Below are positions 15,667 through 24,733 of a stretch of 64,000 nucleotides of DNA, in pieces. The notes under the pieces were generated by a model. It was not told where the DNA came from. It ran no database searches and was given only the letters and a program-made list of their open reading frames with translations. This stretch comes from Alphaproteobacteria bacterium (GTDB lineage: Bacteria > Pseudomonadota > Alphaproteobacteria > Caulobacterales > Hyphomonadaceae): NCBI GenBank assembly GCA_018830285.1, contig JAHJSB010000023.1, positions 62,001 through 126,000 on the forward strand, written 5' to 3'. Both the position numbers and the translations under genes were made by a program. The first letter of the stretch is position 1. Every line of letters starts with the position of its first letter.

Positions 15667-18237
15667 CTAGGCGAGGGTTCTCGCGATTTCCTCGACCTGG
15701 AAGCACTCGATCTTGTCGCCGACGCGGATGTCTTCATAGCGCTCGAAGGCCATGCCGCATTCCATGCCGCCGGACACTTCATTCACTTCATCCTTGAAGC
15801 GCTTCAGCGTTTTCAGCTTGCCCTCGTGGATCACGACATCGTCGCGCAGCAGGCGGACACCGCAACCGCGAAGGACCTTGCCTTCGGAGATACGGCAACC
15901 AGCGACCTTGCCGGTCTTGGTGATGTTGAAGACTTCGAGAATGTCGGCATAGCCGAGGAAGGTTTCGCGCTTCTCCGGTGCGAGCATGCCCGACAGGGTC
16001 GATTTCACATCGTCGATCAGGTCGTAGATCACGGAATAGTAGCGGATCTCGATGCCTTCCTTCTCAGCGAGGTCGCGCGCCTGCTTGTTGGCGCGGACGT
16101 TGAACGCGAAGATCGGGGCGCCGGACGATTTTGCCAGCATGACGTCGCTTTCGGAAATGCCGCCGACAGCGCCATGAATGACGCGGGCGCGGACTTCTTC
16201 GGTCGAAATCGCGTCGAGCGACATGGAGATGGCTTCGACCGAGCCCTGAACGTCGCCTTTGACGACGATCGGGAGTTCGGACGTTTCGATCGCGCCCTCT
16301 TTCAGGCGGCTGAGCAACTGGTCGAGCGAGACACGCGCCGCAACACCGGCCTTGCCGGAGATCTGGCGCTTGGTGCGCAGGCGATAATCGGTGATTTCAC
16401 GGGCGCGCGCTTCCGTTTCGACGACCACGAAGGGTTCGCCGGGATCCGGTGCGCCATCAAGGCCGAGGACTTCGACGGGCAGGGACGGACCTGCATCGGG
16501 AAGCTGTTGGCCACGTTCGTCGGTGATCGCGCGGACCTTGCCCCACTGGGCGCCTGCCACGACGATGTCGCCGCGCTTCAGCGTGCCGCGCTTGACCAGG
16601 ACGGTGGCAACCGGGCCGCGTCCCTTGTCGAGCTGGCTCTCGATCACGACACCGTCTGCGGCGCGGTCGGGATTGGCTTTCAGTTCGAGGATTTCGGCCT
16701 GGAGCGAGATGGCGTCGGTCAGTTCGTCAAGGCCGACGCCGGTCTTGGCCGAGACCTTGATGGCCTGGGTTTCGCCGCCCATGCTTTCGACCTGGATGTC
16801 ATGCTGGAGAAGGTCGGTGAGGACCTTGTCCGGTGCCGCGTCGTGAAGGTCGATCTTGTTGACGGCAATGATGATCGGGACTCCGGCCGCCTTGGCATGA
16901 TTGATCGATTCAATCGTCTGCGGCATGACTGAATCGTCAGCTGCGACGACGAGGATCGCGATGTCGGTTGCGTTCGCACCGCGTGCTCGCATAGCGGTAA
17001 AGGCAGAGTGGCCCGGCGTGTCGAGGAAGGTGATCTTCTGGCCGGATTTCAACTGAACCTGGTAGGCGCCGATATGCTGGGTGATACCACCGGCTTCGCC
17101 TGCGACGACGTCGGTTGAGCGCAGGGCGTCGAGCAGCGAAGTCTTGCCGTGGTCGACATGCCCCATGATCGTGACGATCGGCGCGCGTGGCTTCAGCGTG
17201 GCGGGATCATCCGCTTCGCCTTCAAGACCGATCTCGACATCGGATTCTGCGACGCGGCGGACCGTGTGGCCGAATTCTTCAGTGATCAGTTCGGCCGTGT
17301 CGGCGTCGACAATATCGTTGCCGCGCAGCATTTCGCCCTGGTTGATCATGAATTTCACGACGTCAGCGACGCGTTCATTCATGCGGCCAGCGAGGTCCTG
17401 CAGGGTGATCGTTTCAGGCAGGGTCACTTCGACCGAGACCTTTTCGCGCTGGTCGCCGCCACCGAAGCGACGTTCGCGTTCGCGTTCGCGGGCGCGCTTG
17501 AGCGAGGCGAGGGACCGCTGGCGATCTGCATCGTCGCCAAGGGCGGACGAGATGGTGAGCTTGCCACGACGGCGTTCGCCGCTGTCGCGGGTGGTGCGGG
17601 CGGCGGCTTCGCGCGTGCGGTCGCGGTCATCCTTGCCGACCTTGCCGCGCTTGCTGCGGCTGGTCGATTCTTCTGCAGCTGGATCAGGCAGGGGCGAGGC
17701 TGTTACGTCCGGCTTGGCGCGGCCACGGGCAGGGCGTTCGCCGGCCACGGGCGCAGCCGGTGCGTTCGCAGCAGCTTCGGCTTCAGCCTTGCGGGCTTCT
17801 TCTTCAGCGCGGCGGCGGACTTCGGCTTCTTCGCGTTCGCGGGATTCTGCCGCCTTGCGTTCCTGTTCGGTGCGCAGGCGATCCTGACCGTCGACAACGG
17901 CTTGGTTTTCCTTGGCGCGGTTGGCTTCTTCAGCCTTGCGTTCGAGCAGCACTTTCTGGCGTGCCTTGAGCTCATCGACCGTGATGCCCAGCTTGCGAGC
18001 CGTAGCGACGAGACGCGCCTGGAGCGTGTCTGCCTGCTTGGCCGGTGCGTCACCGGATTGTCCGGCTGCGGGGCCTGCGCCGCCAGGGCCAACCGCCCGG
18101 CGCTTCTTGGTTTCCACCACAACCTGTTTCGAGCGACCATGGCTGAAGCTCTGCTTCACCGTGCCAGCTGATTTGCGGGCGACGGTGAGCGGCTTGCGGC
18201 CACCCGGATTATTACCTGTATCGTTCGTTTCGCTCAT
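15667..18237 (-). CDS. infB: Translation initiation factor IF-2
   Basis: GTPase that loads fMet-tRNA on the 30S subunit, 856 residues. The first 270 residues are a low-complexity Arg/Glu/Ala-rich N-domain, including an IF2_N-like segment ([19 protein letters not shown]) and a RERERERR stretch encoded by a short GTTCGC repeat. A second IF2_N domain ([25 protein letters not shown]) precedes the G domain: GHVDHGKTS near 360, [13 protein letters not shown]. Domains II-IV follow, ending in [22 protein letters not shown]. Standard alphaproteobacterial architecture. Confidence 0.98.
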   Translation of the reverse strand: MSETNDTGNNPGGRKPLTVARKSAGTVKQSFSHGRSKQVVVETKKRRAVGPGGAGPAAGQSGDAPAKQADTLQARLVATARKLGITVDELKARQKVLLERKAEEANRAKENQAVVDGQDRLRTEQERKAAESREREEAEVRRRAEEEARKAEAEAAANAPAAPVAGERPARGRAKPDVTASPLPDPAAEESTSRSKRGKVGKDDRDRTREAAARTTRDSGERRRGKLTISSALGDDADRQRSLASLKRARERERERRFGGGDQREKVSVEVTLPETITLQDLAGRMNERVADVVKFMINQGEMLRGNDIVDADTAELITEEFGHTVRRVAESDVEIGLEGEADDPATLKPRAPIVTIMGHVDHGKTSLLDALRSTDVVAGEAGGITQHIGAYQVQLKSGQKITFLDTPGHSAFTAMRARGANATDIAILVVAADDSVMPQTIESINHAKAAGVPIIIAVNKIDLHDAAPDKVLTDLLQHDIQVESMGGETQAIKVSAKTGVGLDELTDAISLQAEILELKANPDRAADGVVIESQLDKGRGPVATVLVKRGTLKRGDIVVAGAQWGKVRAITDERGQQLPDAGPSLPVEVLGLDGAPDPGEPFVVVETEARAREITDYRLRTKRQISGKAGVAARVSLDQLLSRLKEGAIETSELPIVVKGDVQGSVEAISMSLDAISTEEVRARVIHGAVGGISESDVMLAKSSGAPIFAFNVRANKQARDLAEKEGIEIRYYSVIYDLIDDVKSTLSGMLAPEKRETFLGYADILEVFNITKTGKVAGCRISEGKVLRGCGVRLLRDDVVIHEGKLKTLKRFKDEVNEVSGGMECGMAFERYEDIRVGDKIECFQVEEIARTLA

Positions 18238-18290
18238 ACGTCCTACATATCACATTTTTAGCCGAAGCGCCCATGCGTCCCGGCGAGTTT

Positions 18291-18968
18291 TCAAGTCCGA
18301 TCCTGATCCTTGAACCAGTTCAATTCGGGCGCTTCGCGAAACCCGGTCAGCCGGCGATAGGCCAGAGTCCACGTCTTCGCAATGGCGCCCTTGCGGATGA
18401 GCCCGTGTATCACACGCTCCCGGCCAAACGCCATGCCCAATTCCACCGAAGACAGTGCTCCGGCGACGTTCACGCTGCTATATAATGCTTTGGCGAGGAA
18501 ATACACCTTGTTACGTCCATCTTCTGCACCATCCGACGCTTCGAGCAGTGTTCCATGGGTCTTCTTGCGCAGCGCGTCCTTGACCTGATCGTAGCCAAGG
18601 ATGACTCCGCCCGCCTTTTTCGCCATGCCAAGAATGTTCTGGCAGCGTTTCAGCAACAGGTCTTCGACCTGGTCGACGAGCCCGTCGGGCACTTTGACCT
18701 TTTCCTTGAATCCGCGTGCAAAGGCGCCTTTTGCGGCGGCGAGGGCAACGCTGTCCCGGTCTGCTTTGACCCAGACGCCACGGCCCGGCAGTTTTGCATT
18801 GATATCAGGCGTCACGACCATGTCGGGAGAGAGTACAAAGCGCACCATCTCCGTCTGCGCCAGACGCTCGCGCGTCACGGCGCACTGACGAACGGGGCTC
18901 TCCCCGTCCGTCGTGTCACCCGCCGTGCCGGCTAAGCGCGGATCACTCTTTCGGTGCGGCTTCGTCAT
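18291..18968 (-). CDS. YlxR (DUF448) - L7Ae-like fusion RNA-binding protein
   Basis: About 225 residues. The N-terminal half is a YlxR/DUF448 domain (RQCAVTRERLAQTEMVRFVLSP, GRGVWVKADRDSVALAAAKGAFARGFK). The C-terminal half resembles an L7Ae/L30e-type RNA-binding fold (RCQNILGMAKKAGGVILGYDQVKDALRKK, VYFLAKALYSSVNVAGALSSVELGMAFGRERVIHGLI). Such fusions are usual next to nusA in alphaproteobacteria. The ATG at 18968 overlaps the end of nusA by 26 bases. YlxR has been linked to rRNA and translation gene control elsewhere; its role here is inferred. Confidence 0.9.
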   Translation of the reverse strand: MTKPHRKSDPRLAGTAGDTTDGESPVRQCAVTRERLAQTEMVRFVLSPDMVVTPDINAKLPGRGVWVKADRDSVALAAAKGAFARGFKEKVKVPDGLVDQVEDLLLKRCQNILGMAKKAGGVILGYDQVKDALRKKTHGTLLEASDGAEDGRNKVYFLAKALYSSVNVAGALSSVELGMAFGRERVIHGLIRKGAIAKTWTLAYRRLTGFREAPELNWFKDQDRT

Positions 18969-20706
18969 CGCCGCCCTCCGCTGCCAGGGCGTCGAGATCG
19001 AATTCGAGCTCTTCAAGGGCTGCATCTGCAGCGTCTGCACCGCCGAGGTCGCCAAGGGCGAGCAGGGCGCGTTCTTCTTCAGTCAGGTCGGCGGTCGCTG
19101 TCTCGGCCGGCTGTTGGGCCGCAACGAGCTGTTCGATGGCGTCCTGTTCGATCCAGCCAGCGAGCACGCGGGCCTTCATGATGAACATCTGCGCGTCGTC
19201 CTTGCGCATTTCGCCCTTCTTCAGGATGCCTTCGACCCAGACCGGCTTGCCGTCAGGACCTGGCTCGCGGAAGCCGGTGATGTCATCCGGCACGAGGCCA
19301 GCAACGTCTTCGACGGTCTTCACGCCTTCCTGGCCAAGCTTCACGGCGAAGGCGGGCGTCATGCTGTCCAGCGCCATCACTTCGTCTTCGACACCGAGTT
19401 CCTTGCGCTTCGCGTCGTTCTCGGCGGCGAGGCGATCCAGGAATTCGCGGGCGCGTTCCTGAAGTTCGGCGGCAACCTCCGCGTCGAAGCCTTCGATCTG
19501 GATGAAGTCTGCAGGCGCCACGAAAGCGATTTCCTCGACTGTCTCGAAACCTTCCGATGCCAGCAGCTGGGCCAGGGTTTCATCAGCGTCCAGCGCTTTC
19601 ATGAACAGGTCGGTACGCTCCTGGAACTCGCGCTGGTAGCGCTCGGAATCTGCGCTTTCGGTGACGAGGTCGATCTGCCAGCCGGTGAGCTGGGAGGCGA
19701 GGCGCACGTTCTGGCCGCGCCGGCCGATGGCCAGCGGGAACTGGTCGTCAGCGACGACGACTTCGACACGGCGCTCTTCTTCGTCGAGCACCACTTTCGA
19801 CACTTCGGCCGGCTGCAATGCGTTCACGATGAAGGTCGCGTCGTCATAATTCCACGGGATGATGTCGATCTTCTCTCCCGAGAGTTCGCCGACAACGGCC
19901 TGGACGCGCGCACCGCGCATGCCGACACAGGCGCCGACCGGATCGATCGAGGAATCATTGGAGATCACGCCGATCTTGGCGCGGCTGCCCGGGTCGCGGG
20001 CACAGGCACGGATCTGGATGACGCCGTCATACACTTCCGGCACTTCCTGAGCGAACAGCTTGACCATGAAGTCAGGCGCGGCGCGCGACAGGAAGATTTG
20101 CGGGCCCTTCATTTCGCGGCTCACCTTGTAGAGATAGGCGCGCACGCGGTCGTTTGGCTGGAAGTTTTCGCGCGGGATGCCGTCATTGCGACGGATAATG
20201 CCCTCGGCGCGGCCAAGGTCGACGATAACATGGCCGTATTCGACACGCTTGACGATGCCGTTGATGATCTCGCCGACACGGTCCTTGTACTCTTCATACT
20301 GACGTTCACGCTCGGCATCACGCACCTTCTGCATGATCACCTGCTTGGCGGTCTGTGCGGCAACGCGACCGAAATCGAAGGGCGGGAGCTCTTCCTTCAA
20401 TTCGCTGCCGATCTCGAGTTCCGGATCGATGCGCTTGGCTTCGGTCAGGCGCAGTTCCTTGGATTCGTCTTCCAGGTCGGCATCGGCGACGACGGTCTGG
20501 ATGCGCCACAGCGTCTGTTCGCCCGTGGTCGGGTCGATCTTCGCTCGGATGTCATGCTCCTGGCCATATTTGGCCTTGGCTGCCTTCTCGATGGCTTCCT
20601 GCATGGCTTCGACAACGATGCGTTGGTCGATCGATTTCTCCTCTGCAACCGCTTTGGCGATCTGCAGAATTTCCAGCCTGTTGGCTGAAACGCCGATTGT
20701 ACTCAT
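18943..20706 (-). CDS. nusA: Transcription termination/antitermination factor NusA
   Basis: RNA-polymerase-bound elongation factor, 587 residues. Order: N-terminal RNAP-binding domain (LEILQIAKAVAEEKSIDQRIVVEAMQEAIEKAAKA), S1 domain (GEIINGIVKRVEYGHVIVDLGRAEGIIRRN), two KH domains (SRAAPDFMVKLFAQEVPEVYDGVIQI, CVGMRGARVQAVVGELSGEKIDII, FPLAIGRRGQNVRLASQLTGW) and two acidic repeats with helix-hairpin-helix segments (LLASEGFETVEEIA, LGQEGVKTVEDVAGL), then an acidic tail. The start overlaps the rimP stop (ATGA). Confidence 0.98.
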   Translation of the reverse strand: MSTIGVSANRLEILQIAKAVAEEKSIDQRIVVEAMQEAIEKAAKAKYGQEHDIRAKIDPTTGEQTLWRIQTVVADADLEDESKELRLTEAKRIDPELEIGSELKEELPPFDFGRVAAQTAKQVIMQKVRDAERERQYEEYKDRVGEIINGIVKRVEYGHVIVDLGRAEGIIRRNDGIPRENFQPNDRVRAYLYKVSREMKGPQIFLSRAAPDFMVKLFAQEVPEVYDGVIQIRACARDPGSRAKIGVISNDSSIDPVGACVGMRGARVQAVVGELSGEKIDIIPWNYDDATFIVNALQPAEVSKVVLDEEERRVEVVVADDQFPLAIGRRGQNVRLASQLTGWQIDLVTESADSERYQREFQERTDLFMKALDADETLAQLLASEGFETVEEIAFVAPADFIQIEGFDAEVAAELQERAREFLDRLAAENDAKRKELGVEDEVMALDSMTPAFAVKLGQEGVKTVEDVAGLVPDDITGFREPGPDGKPVWVEGILKKGEMRKDDAQMFIMKARVLAGWIEQDAIEQLVAAQQPAETATADLTEEERALLALGDLGGADAADAALEELEFDLDALAAEGGDDEAAPKE

Positions 20707-21302
20707 GTGACGTCTCCCGTCTTCTCGTTAGTATCTGTGTCATCGTCGGACTCGTCGATCTCGAATTCCTCGAGACCGTCTTCATCCATTTGCGGCGGCA
20801 GGCTGCCATCGGCGCGCGCGGCATCAATCAGGGCATCGGTGAGGACGAGCGTGGCGCGGCTCATTTCGTTGACATGCGCGACCAGTTCGGTTGCGTCGTC
20901 CAGTTCGATATGGGCGCCGGCATCATCTTCGCCGGTAATCGTGCCGGAAAACCGGCGGCGACCGTCAAGCGGCCGGATCAGTTCAATCCGGACTTCATGT
21001 CCGATCCAGCGGGCGAAATCGCCTGGCCGGGTGAGCGGCCGGTCAATGCCGGGCGTGGACACTTCAAGCGTATAAGCTTCCTTGATCGGGTCGGATTCCT
21101 CGAAGACCGGGCTGAGGGCCCGCGAAAGCCTGGCGCAATCTTCCACGCTGGTGGGCGCGCCGCCGGCTCGTTCAGTCATGATCTGCAGTCCGGGGCGGCG
21201 TCCGCCCATGACGCGCAGGCGCACGATTTCCAGCCCAAGGCCCGCAGCCACGGGGGCGGCGATCTCGAGAATACGGCGTTCCTGTTCAGTCAGGGCAATC
21301 AT
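20703..21302 (-). CDS. rimP: Ribosome maturation factor RimP
   Basis: 30S assembly factor, about 199 residues. N-terminal domain with ILEIAAPVAAGLGLEIVRLRVMGGRRPGLQIMTE, then LSRALSPVFEESDPIKEAYTLEVSTPGIDRPLT, and a C-terminal SH3-like domain with RRFSGTITGEDDAGAHIEL. An acidic extension of about 40 residues (EEFEIDESDDDTDT) closes it. The ATG at 21302 is preferred to the in-frame TTG at 21314. It is the first gene of the nusA-infB-pnp block. Confidence 0.95.
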   Translation of the reverse strand: MIALTEQERRILEIAAPVAAGLGLEIVRLRVMGGRRPGLQIMTERAGGAPTSVEDCARLSRALSPVFEESDPIKEAYTLEVSTPGIDRPLTRPGDFARWIGHEVRIELIRPLDGRRRFSGTITGEDDAGAHIELDDATELVAHVNEMSRATLVLTDALIDAARADGSLPPQMDEDGLEEFEIDESDDDTDTNEKTGDVT

Positions 21303-21320
21303 GGTATGGGACAAATCCGG

Positions 21321-21367
21321 GCAAAGAAAAACGGCGGCCCCGTTGCCGGAACCGCCGCCGATATTTT
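21321..21367. terminator. Hairpin A upstream of rimP (pair member)
   Basis: CGGCGG (21332-21337) pairs with CCGCCG (21352-21357) around a GTTGCC loop. T-runs lie on both outer flanks: minus-strand TTTTTCTTTG beyond 21331 and plus-strand ATATTTTT after 21360. It lies within about 20 bases of the rimP start and closely resembles hairpin B 112 bases away. Confidence 0.5.
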
Positions 21368-21433
21368 TCGACTTGGGGGTTATATAGTCGTGTCGCGCGT
21401 CGATGTCGAGTGTTCAGTCCAGTGAGGCGGGAA

Positions 21434-21473
21434 GCAAACGGAAAACGGCGGTCCTGTTGCCAGAGCCGCCGTT
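21434..21473 (-). terminator. Hairpin B, terminator of the cold-shock gene (pair member)
   Basis: On the minus strand AACGGCGG and CCGCCGTT form an 8-base stem (21444-21451 with 21466-21473) followed by TTCCGTTTGC. It lies 29 bases after the cold-shock gene stop. Its core is about 80% identical to hairpin A. Confidence 0.65.
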
Positions 21474-21501
21474 CATTTTGCCGGGTCAGGCGAAAACGGG
21501 A

Positions 21502-21711
21502 TCAGAGAACCTTGAGGTCCACGGCTGAGGTCTTGCCCCGGCGTTCATCCTTGTAGAGTTCGTAGGAGATCGCCTGGTCTTCGGCCAGCGTCCGGAGACC
21601 GGAGCGCTCGACGGCCGAAATGTGCACGAACACATCAGTGCCGCCGTCGTCAGGCTTGATGAAGCCAAAGCCCTTCTGGTCGTTGAACCATTTTACTTTG
21701 CCAGTTGCCAT
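21502..21711 (-). CDS. Cold-shock-domain protein, CspA family
   Basis: Single OB-fold nucleic-acid chaperone of 69 residues. It carries RNP1 (KGFGFIKPD) and RNP2 (DVFVHIS) motifs after the family start MATGKVKWFNDQ. It ends RRGKTSAVDLKVL. The nearly 190-base stretch upstream, to the trmB stop, provides a long leader as is common for cold-shock genes, but I see no recognisable thermosensor. It is followed by two hairpins. Confidence 0.97.
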   Translation of the reverse strand: MATGKVKWFNDQKGFGFIKPDDGGTDVFVHISAVERSGLRTLAEDQAISYELYKDERRGKTSAVDLKVL

Positions 21712-21899
21712 ACTTGAATTCCTTCGCGCTTATCCAAAACGATCAGGCCCGGAGATGAGTCTGATCCGCCTATCGAAACGGGTAGGAAGAAAGTCATTGC
21801 CGTCGGCCTGACGGGGTCTTGATATTCAGACCGACCGAATTCGATGGCGATATGAAACGCATAAGTGCGACATTTCGTCAAGTATTTGCGGGGCCGTTC

Positions 21900-22595
21900 C
21901 TACACGCGAAAGTCGAGCCAGACCGGCTCGCAATCGCCGAGGCGCTTGGCTTCGTAGCGCGTCGGCACATGGTCTTCTGGCGGTGTGCGCCAGTCACCCG
22001 CCCGCTCGGCCTGCCAGGCAAAACCGCCATGGGCGAGAAAGCGGGCAAGGGCTTCGTCGGCATAGCTTGCAACATCGGTCGCGAAACGGACCCGCGCGCC
22101 CGGCGCGAGGATGCGGTGGAGTTCAGTCAGGAAGTCTGGCTGGACCAGGCGCCGCTTCTGCTGTTTCTTCTTGGGCCATGGGTCCGGGAACAGGATGAAG
22201 GCCTGATCGACGGAATGGTCCGTGAGGCTGGCCATGAGGAGGCGCGCGTCGTCCATCCAGAGCCTGACATTGGCGAGCTCATTCTCCTCAATCCCTGTCA
22301 AGGCCTTGGCCATGCCTTCGATGAAGGGCTCGCAACCGATGAAACCGGTGCCCGGTGCCCGCCGCGCCTGTTCGATGAGATGCTCGCCGCCGCCAAAGCC
22401 GATTTCAAGGCAAACCGGTCCGGCGTTGGCAAAAAGGGCATGCGGGTCGAGCGCTGCGACTGTCCCGACCGGGACGGTCAGGCCGGGCAGCATGTCATCA
22501 ACCAGCGCCTGCTGGCGTGCGGACAGGGCCCGACCTCCCGTTCGTCCGAATGTACGAATGGGGCGGATATGAGGATCTGGTGTGTGGGATGTCAT
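21900..22595 (-). CDS. trmB: tRNA (guanine-N7-)-methyltransferase
   Basis: SAM-dependent enzyme making m7G46 in tRNA variable loops, 231 residues. Motifs: RTFGRTGGRALSARQQ (family N-terminus), VCLEIGFGGGEHL (SAM site), GFIGCEPFIEGMA, FILFPDPWPKKKQQKRRLVQPDFL (catalytic/substrate motif) and RTPPEDHVPTRYEAKRL. The ATG at 22595 is used; the in-frame TTG at 22628 abuts the upstream stop and gives an unmatched extension. It follows the XRE regulator directly, where many alphaproteobacteria have metK. Confidence 0.96.
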   Translation of the reverse strand: MTSHTPDPHIRPIRTFGRTGGRALSARQQALVDDMLPGLTVPVGTVAALDPHALFANAGPVCLEIGFGGGEHLIEQARRAPGTGFIGCEPFIEGMAKALTGIEENELANVRLWMDDARLLMASLTDHSVDQAFILFPDPWPKKKQQKRRLVQPDFLTELHRILAPGARVRFATDVASYADEALARFLAHGGFAWQAERAGDWRTPPEDHVPTRYEAKRLGDCEPVWLDFRV

Positions 22596-22628
22596 GGGCC
22601 CGCGTCTTGCCCCAGCCGGTGGGCGCAA

Positions 22629-23045
22629 TCAATCCCGTTGTTTCGGTTCGTAAGCGGAGGCCGCCGCGCGCACGGTGGCGAGAAGCGATTTGCGCAGCGA
22701 ATTGTCCTCGATTTTCTGGAAGGCGGCGATGAGTTCCAGCGTTTCCGAATTCATGACTGGCGCATGCGCCTTGCCGTCTTCTGTCGCCTGGGCGTTTTCA
22801 TGTTCGACGAAGCCTTCAGCGCCCTCGTAAAAATACGTGATCGGAACACCCAGTACAGATGCAATCTCGAAAAGGCGCCCGGCTGATACACGGTTGACGC
22901 CTTTTTCGTACTTCTGGACCTGCTGGAATGTCAGGTTGAGAAGTTCGCCAAGTCGTTCCTGGGTCAGCTTGAGTTCGCGGCGCCGCCACCGCACGCGTTG
23001 ACCGACAACGCGATCAATACCACTTGGTAGTTTGTTCTCCGACAT
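22629..23045 (-). CDS. XRE-family helix-turn-helix regulator
   Basis: DNA-binding protein of 138 residues. The HTH_3 domain spans about 10-75: IDRVVGQRVRWRRRELKLTQERLGELLNLTFQQVQKYEKGVNRVSAGRLFEIASVLGVPITYFYEG. A C-terminal helical region with LELIAAFQKIEDNSLRKSLLATVRAAAS follows, as in the alphaproteobacterial regulators found beside lnt. It is in the same orientation as lnt, 42 bases from it. The regulated genes are not evident from this sequence. Confidence 0.92.
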   Translation of the reverse strand: MSENKLPSGIDRVVGQRVRWRRRELKLTQERLGELLNLTFQQVQKYEKGVNRVSAGRLFEIASVLGVPITYFYEGAEGFVEHENAQATEDGKAHAPVMNSETLELIAAFQKIEDNSLRKSLLATVRAAASAYEPKQRD

Positions 23046-23086
23046 ATCCCACCCGGTGCACGCTCTGCCTGCGATTGTTGGCCATG

Positions 23087-24730
23087 TTACCGCCGCCAGC
23101 TAGCGAAAGCTAGACCTGCGAACAAGCAGAGGGTGAGCCAGAACAGGACAATTCCGATACGCTGCTGGTAAATCGTGACGCCTGCGGACACGGGCAGGCG
23201 GCCGCGGCCATAGGCAGCGTTCCATCCTTCGGGGGCGTCTGCCGCTGGCGCGCCGCGCAAGACTTCGCGTCCGTAGCCGTCGAGAATCGCAGACGCACCA
23301 CGGCTGGCAACACGGGCCATGGGCAGGCCGGTTTCGATCGCGCGGTAGCGGTTCTGGGCATAGTGCTGGGCCGGCCCCATGCCGCCGCCGAACCAGCCAT
23401 CATTCGAAATCACCACGAGCCAGTCTGCGCGCCCGTTGAGATTGGCGTCGCGGGGGATCGATGGATAGAGCCCTTCATAGCAGATCATGGCAACAAAGGG
23501 CGGGACATTGTCCGCATAGATCACGGCCGGTCCGGGGCCGGGCCTGAATCCGTCCGTCGCCATCTGCTGCATGGCCCCGGGCAGGATCCCGGAAATGTAG
23601 CGACCGAAGGGAACGATCTCCGCAGCGGCCAGCTCACCAAAGGGTACCAGGCGGTGCTTGTCATAGAGTGCCAGCGGTCCGGAACGTGCGGCGCTCTGGT
23701 CGAGCACGGTCAGGCTGTTGAAATAGGCGCGCTGGCTGTCGTCCGTGATTTCGTAGCGGGTGGTGCCGACGATCAGGACGCGCGGTCCTAGATAGGCGTC
23801 GATAATGTCGATAGCGTTCGGATCCTGAAGCAGGTTCACCGGGATCGCGCCTTCGGGCCAGATGATAATGTCGCCCGGCGCGCCATCCTCGGTCGTCAGC
23901 ATCTTGATGTATTCTTTCAGGATCGCGTCCGGCCCGACCTTCCACTTCTCGTCCTGCGAAACGCCCGAATCCATAAGCACGACGACCGTGTCGGATAGCG
24001 GCGAAGGTTCGGCAATGCGCTGTGCGCCCCAGGCCCAGCCGAGCGCGATGAGAATGCCGGAAGCAAAGGTCGGCAACATCCGCAGGGCCAGTCCGCGCGC
24101 GTCGCGGGTGTCGACAAGCGCCGCCGGCGCCGACACGACGAAAATGGTCAGCAGCGTGAGCCAGTAGACGCCACCGATCGAGGCGGTCTGGGACAGTGCC
24201 CCACCGGGCATCCAGGTGGTGCCGGGGAGATTCCACGGGAAGCCCCCGAACAGGTGGCCGCGCGCATATTCGGCGAGGGCGAAGAAGAGGGCAAAAACAA
24301 ACACGCGCGACGGCGAGGCCGACCAGAATGCACCGGCCATTGCCCCTGCTGCGCCCCAGATAAGCGCCATGCCTGCCGGCAGGAGAATGAGCGGCATCCA
24401 GAGGAAAATCGCGTATTTTTCGGGTTCGACCAAAAAGGGCGACGCCGTCCAGTGCATGCTGATCAGGAAGAAGCCGACGCCGAAGGCCCAGGTCCGCATG
24501 AAGATGGCCTTGCCCCATTTGCGGTGTCCGCGCGCGCCATCCAGCATCCAGACCAGTCCGGTGAACGAAACCACGAGAACGGCGCTGAAGTGGAAGGGGG
24601 CAAAAGCGACCGCCGAGAAGGCACCAAGCAACAGGGCTGTGCCGGCTGCGGCCCAGCCTGTCAGGCGCGCGAACGCCTCATGCAGGGGGCCAAGGGCGGT
24701 GAACCCGTGGCTGCGCACTCCGTCTGTCAT
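23087..24730 (-). CDS. lnt: Apolipoprotein N-acyltransferase
   Basis: Inner-membrane enzyme that adds the third acyl chain to lipoproteins, 547 residues. About six N-terminal transmembrane segments precede a periplasmic nitrilase-like domain with the catalytic triad Glu293 (WPEGAIP), Lys358 (YDKHRLVPFGE) and Cys417 (MICYEGLYPSI). A final helix (IGIVLFWLTLCLFAGLAFA) closes the protein. It starts three bases after the stop of the CorC-like gene, indicating co-transcription in the miaB-to-lnt block. Confidence 0.97.
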   Translation of the reverse strand: MTDGVRSHGFTALGPLHEAFARLTGWAAAGTALLLGAFSAVAFAPFHFSAVLVVSFTGLVWMLDGARGHRKWGKAIFMRTWAFGVGFFLISMHWTASPFLVEPEKYAIFLWMPLILLPAGMALIWGAAGAMAGAFWSASPSRVFVFALFFALAEYARGHLFGGFPWNLPGTTWMPGGALSQTASIGGVYWLTLLTIFVVSAPAALVDTRDARGLALRMLPTFASGILIALGWAWGAQRIAEPSPLSDTVVVLMDSGVSQDEKWKVGPDAILKEYIKMLTTEDGAPGDIIIWPEGAIPVNLLQDPNAIDIIDAYLGPRVLIVGTTRYEITDDSQRAYFNSLTVLDQSAARSGPLALYDKHRLVPFGELAAAEIVPFGRYISGILPGAMQQMATDGFRPGPGPAVIYADNVPPFVAMICYEGLYPSIPRDANLNGRADWLVVISNDGWFGGGMGPAQHYAQNRYRAIETGLPMARVASRGASAILDGYGREVLRGAPAADAPEGWNAAYGRGRLPVSAGVTIYQQRIGIVLFWLTLCLFAGLAFASWRR

Positions 24731-24733
24731 GCT

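Noticed and set aside
17460-17500. Short GTTCGC tandem repeat considered as a mobile or regulatory repeat
   Set aside because: It lies in frame within infB and encodes the Arg/Glu-rich linker typical of IF-2 N-domains.
15826-20688. Long plus-strand frames opposite infB and nusA (for example 15826-16932 and 18913-20688)
   Set aside because: They mirror the reading frames of unmistakable infB and nusA. Their translations are Asp/Val/Gly-rich antisense artefacts.
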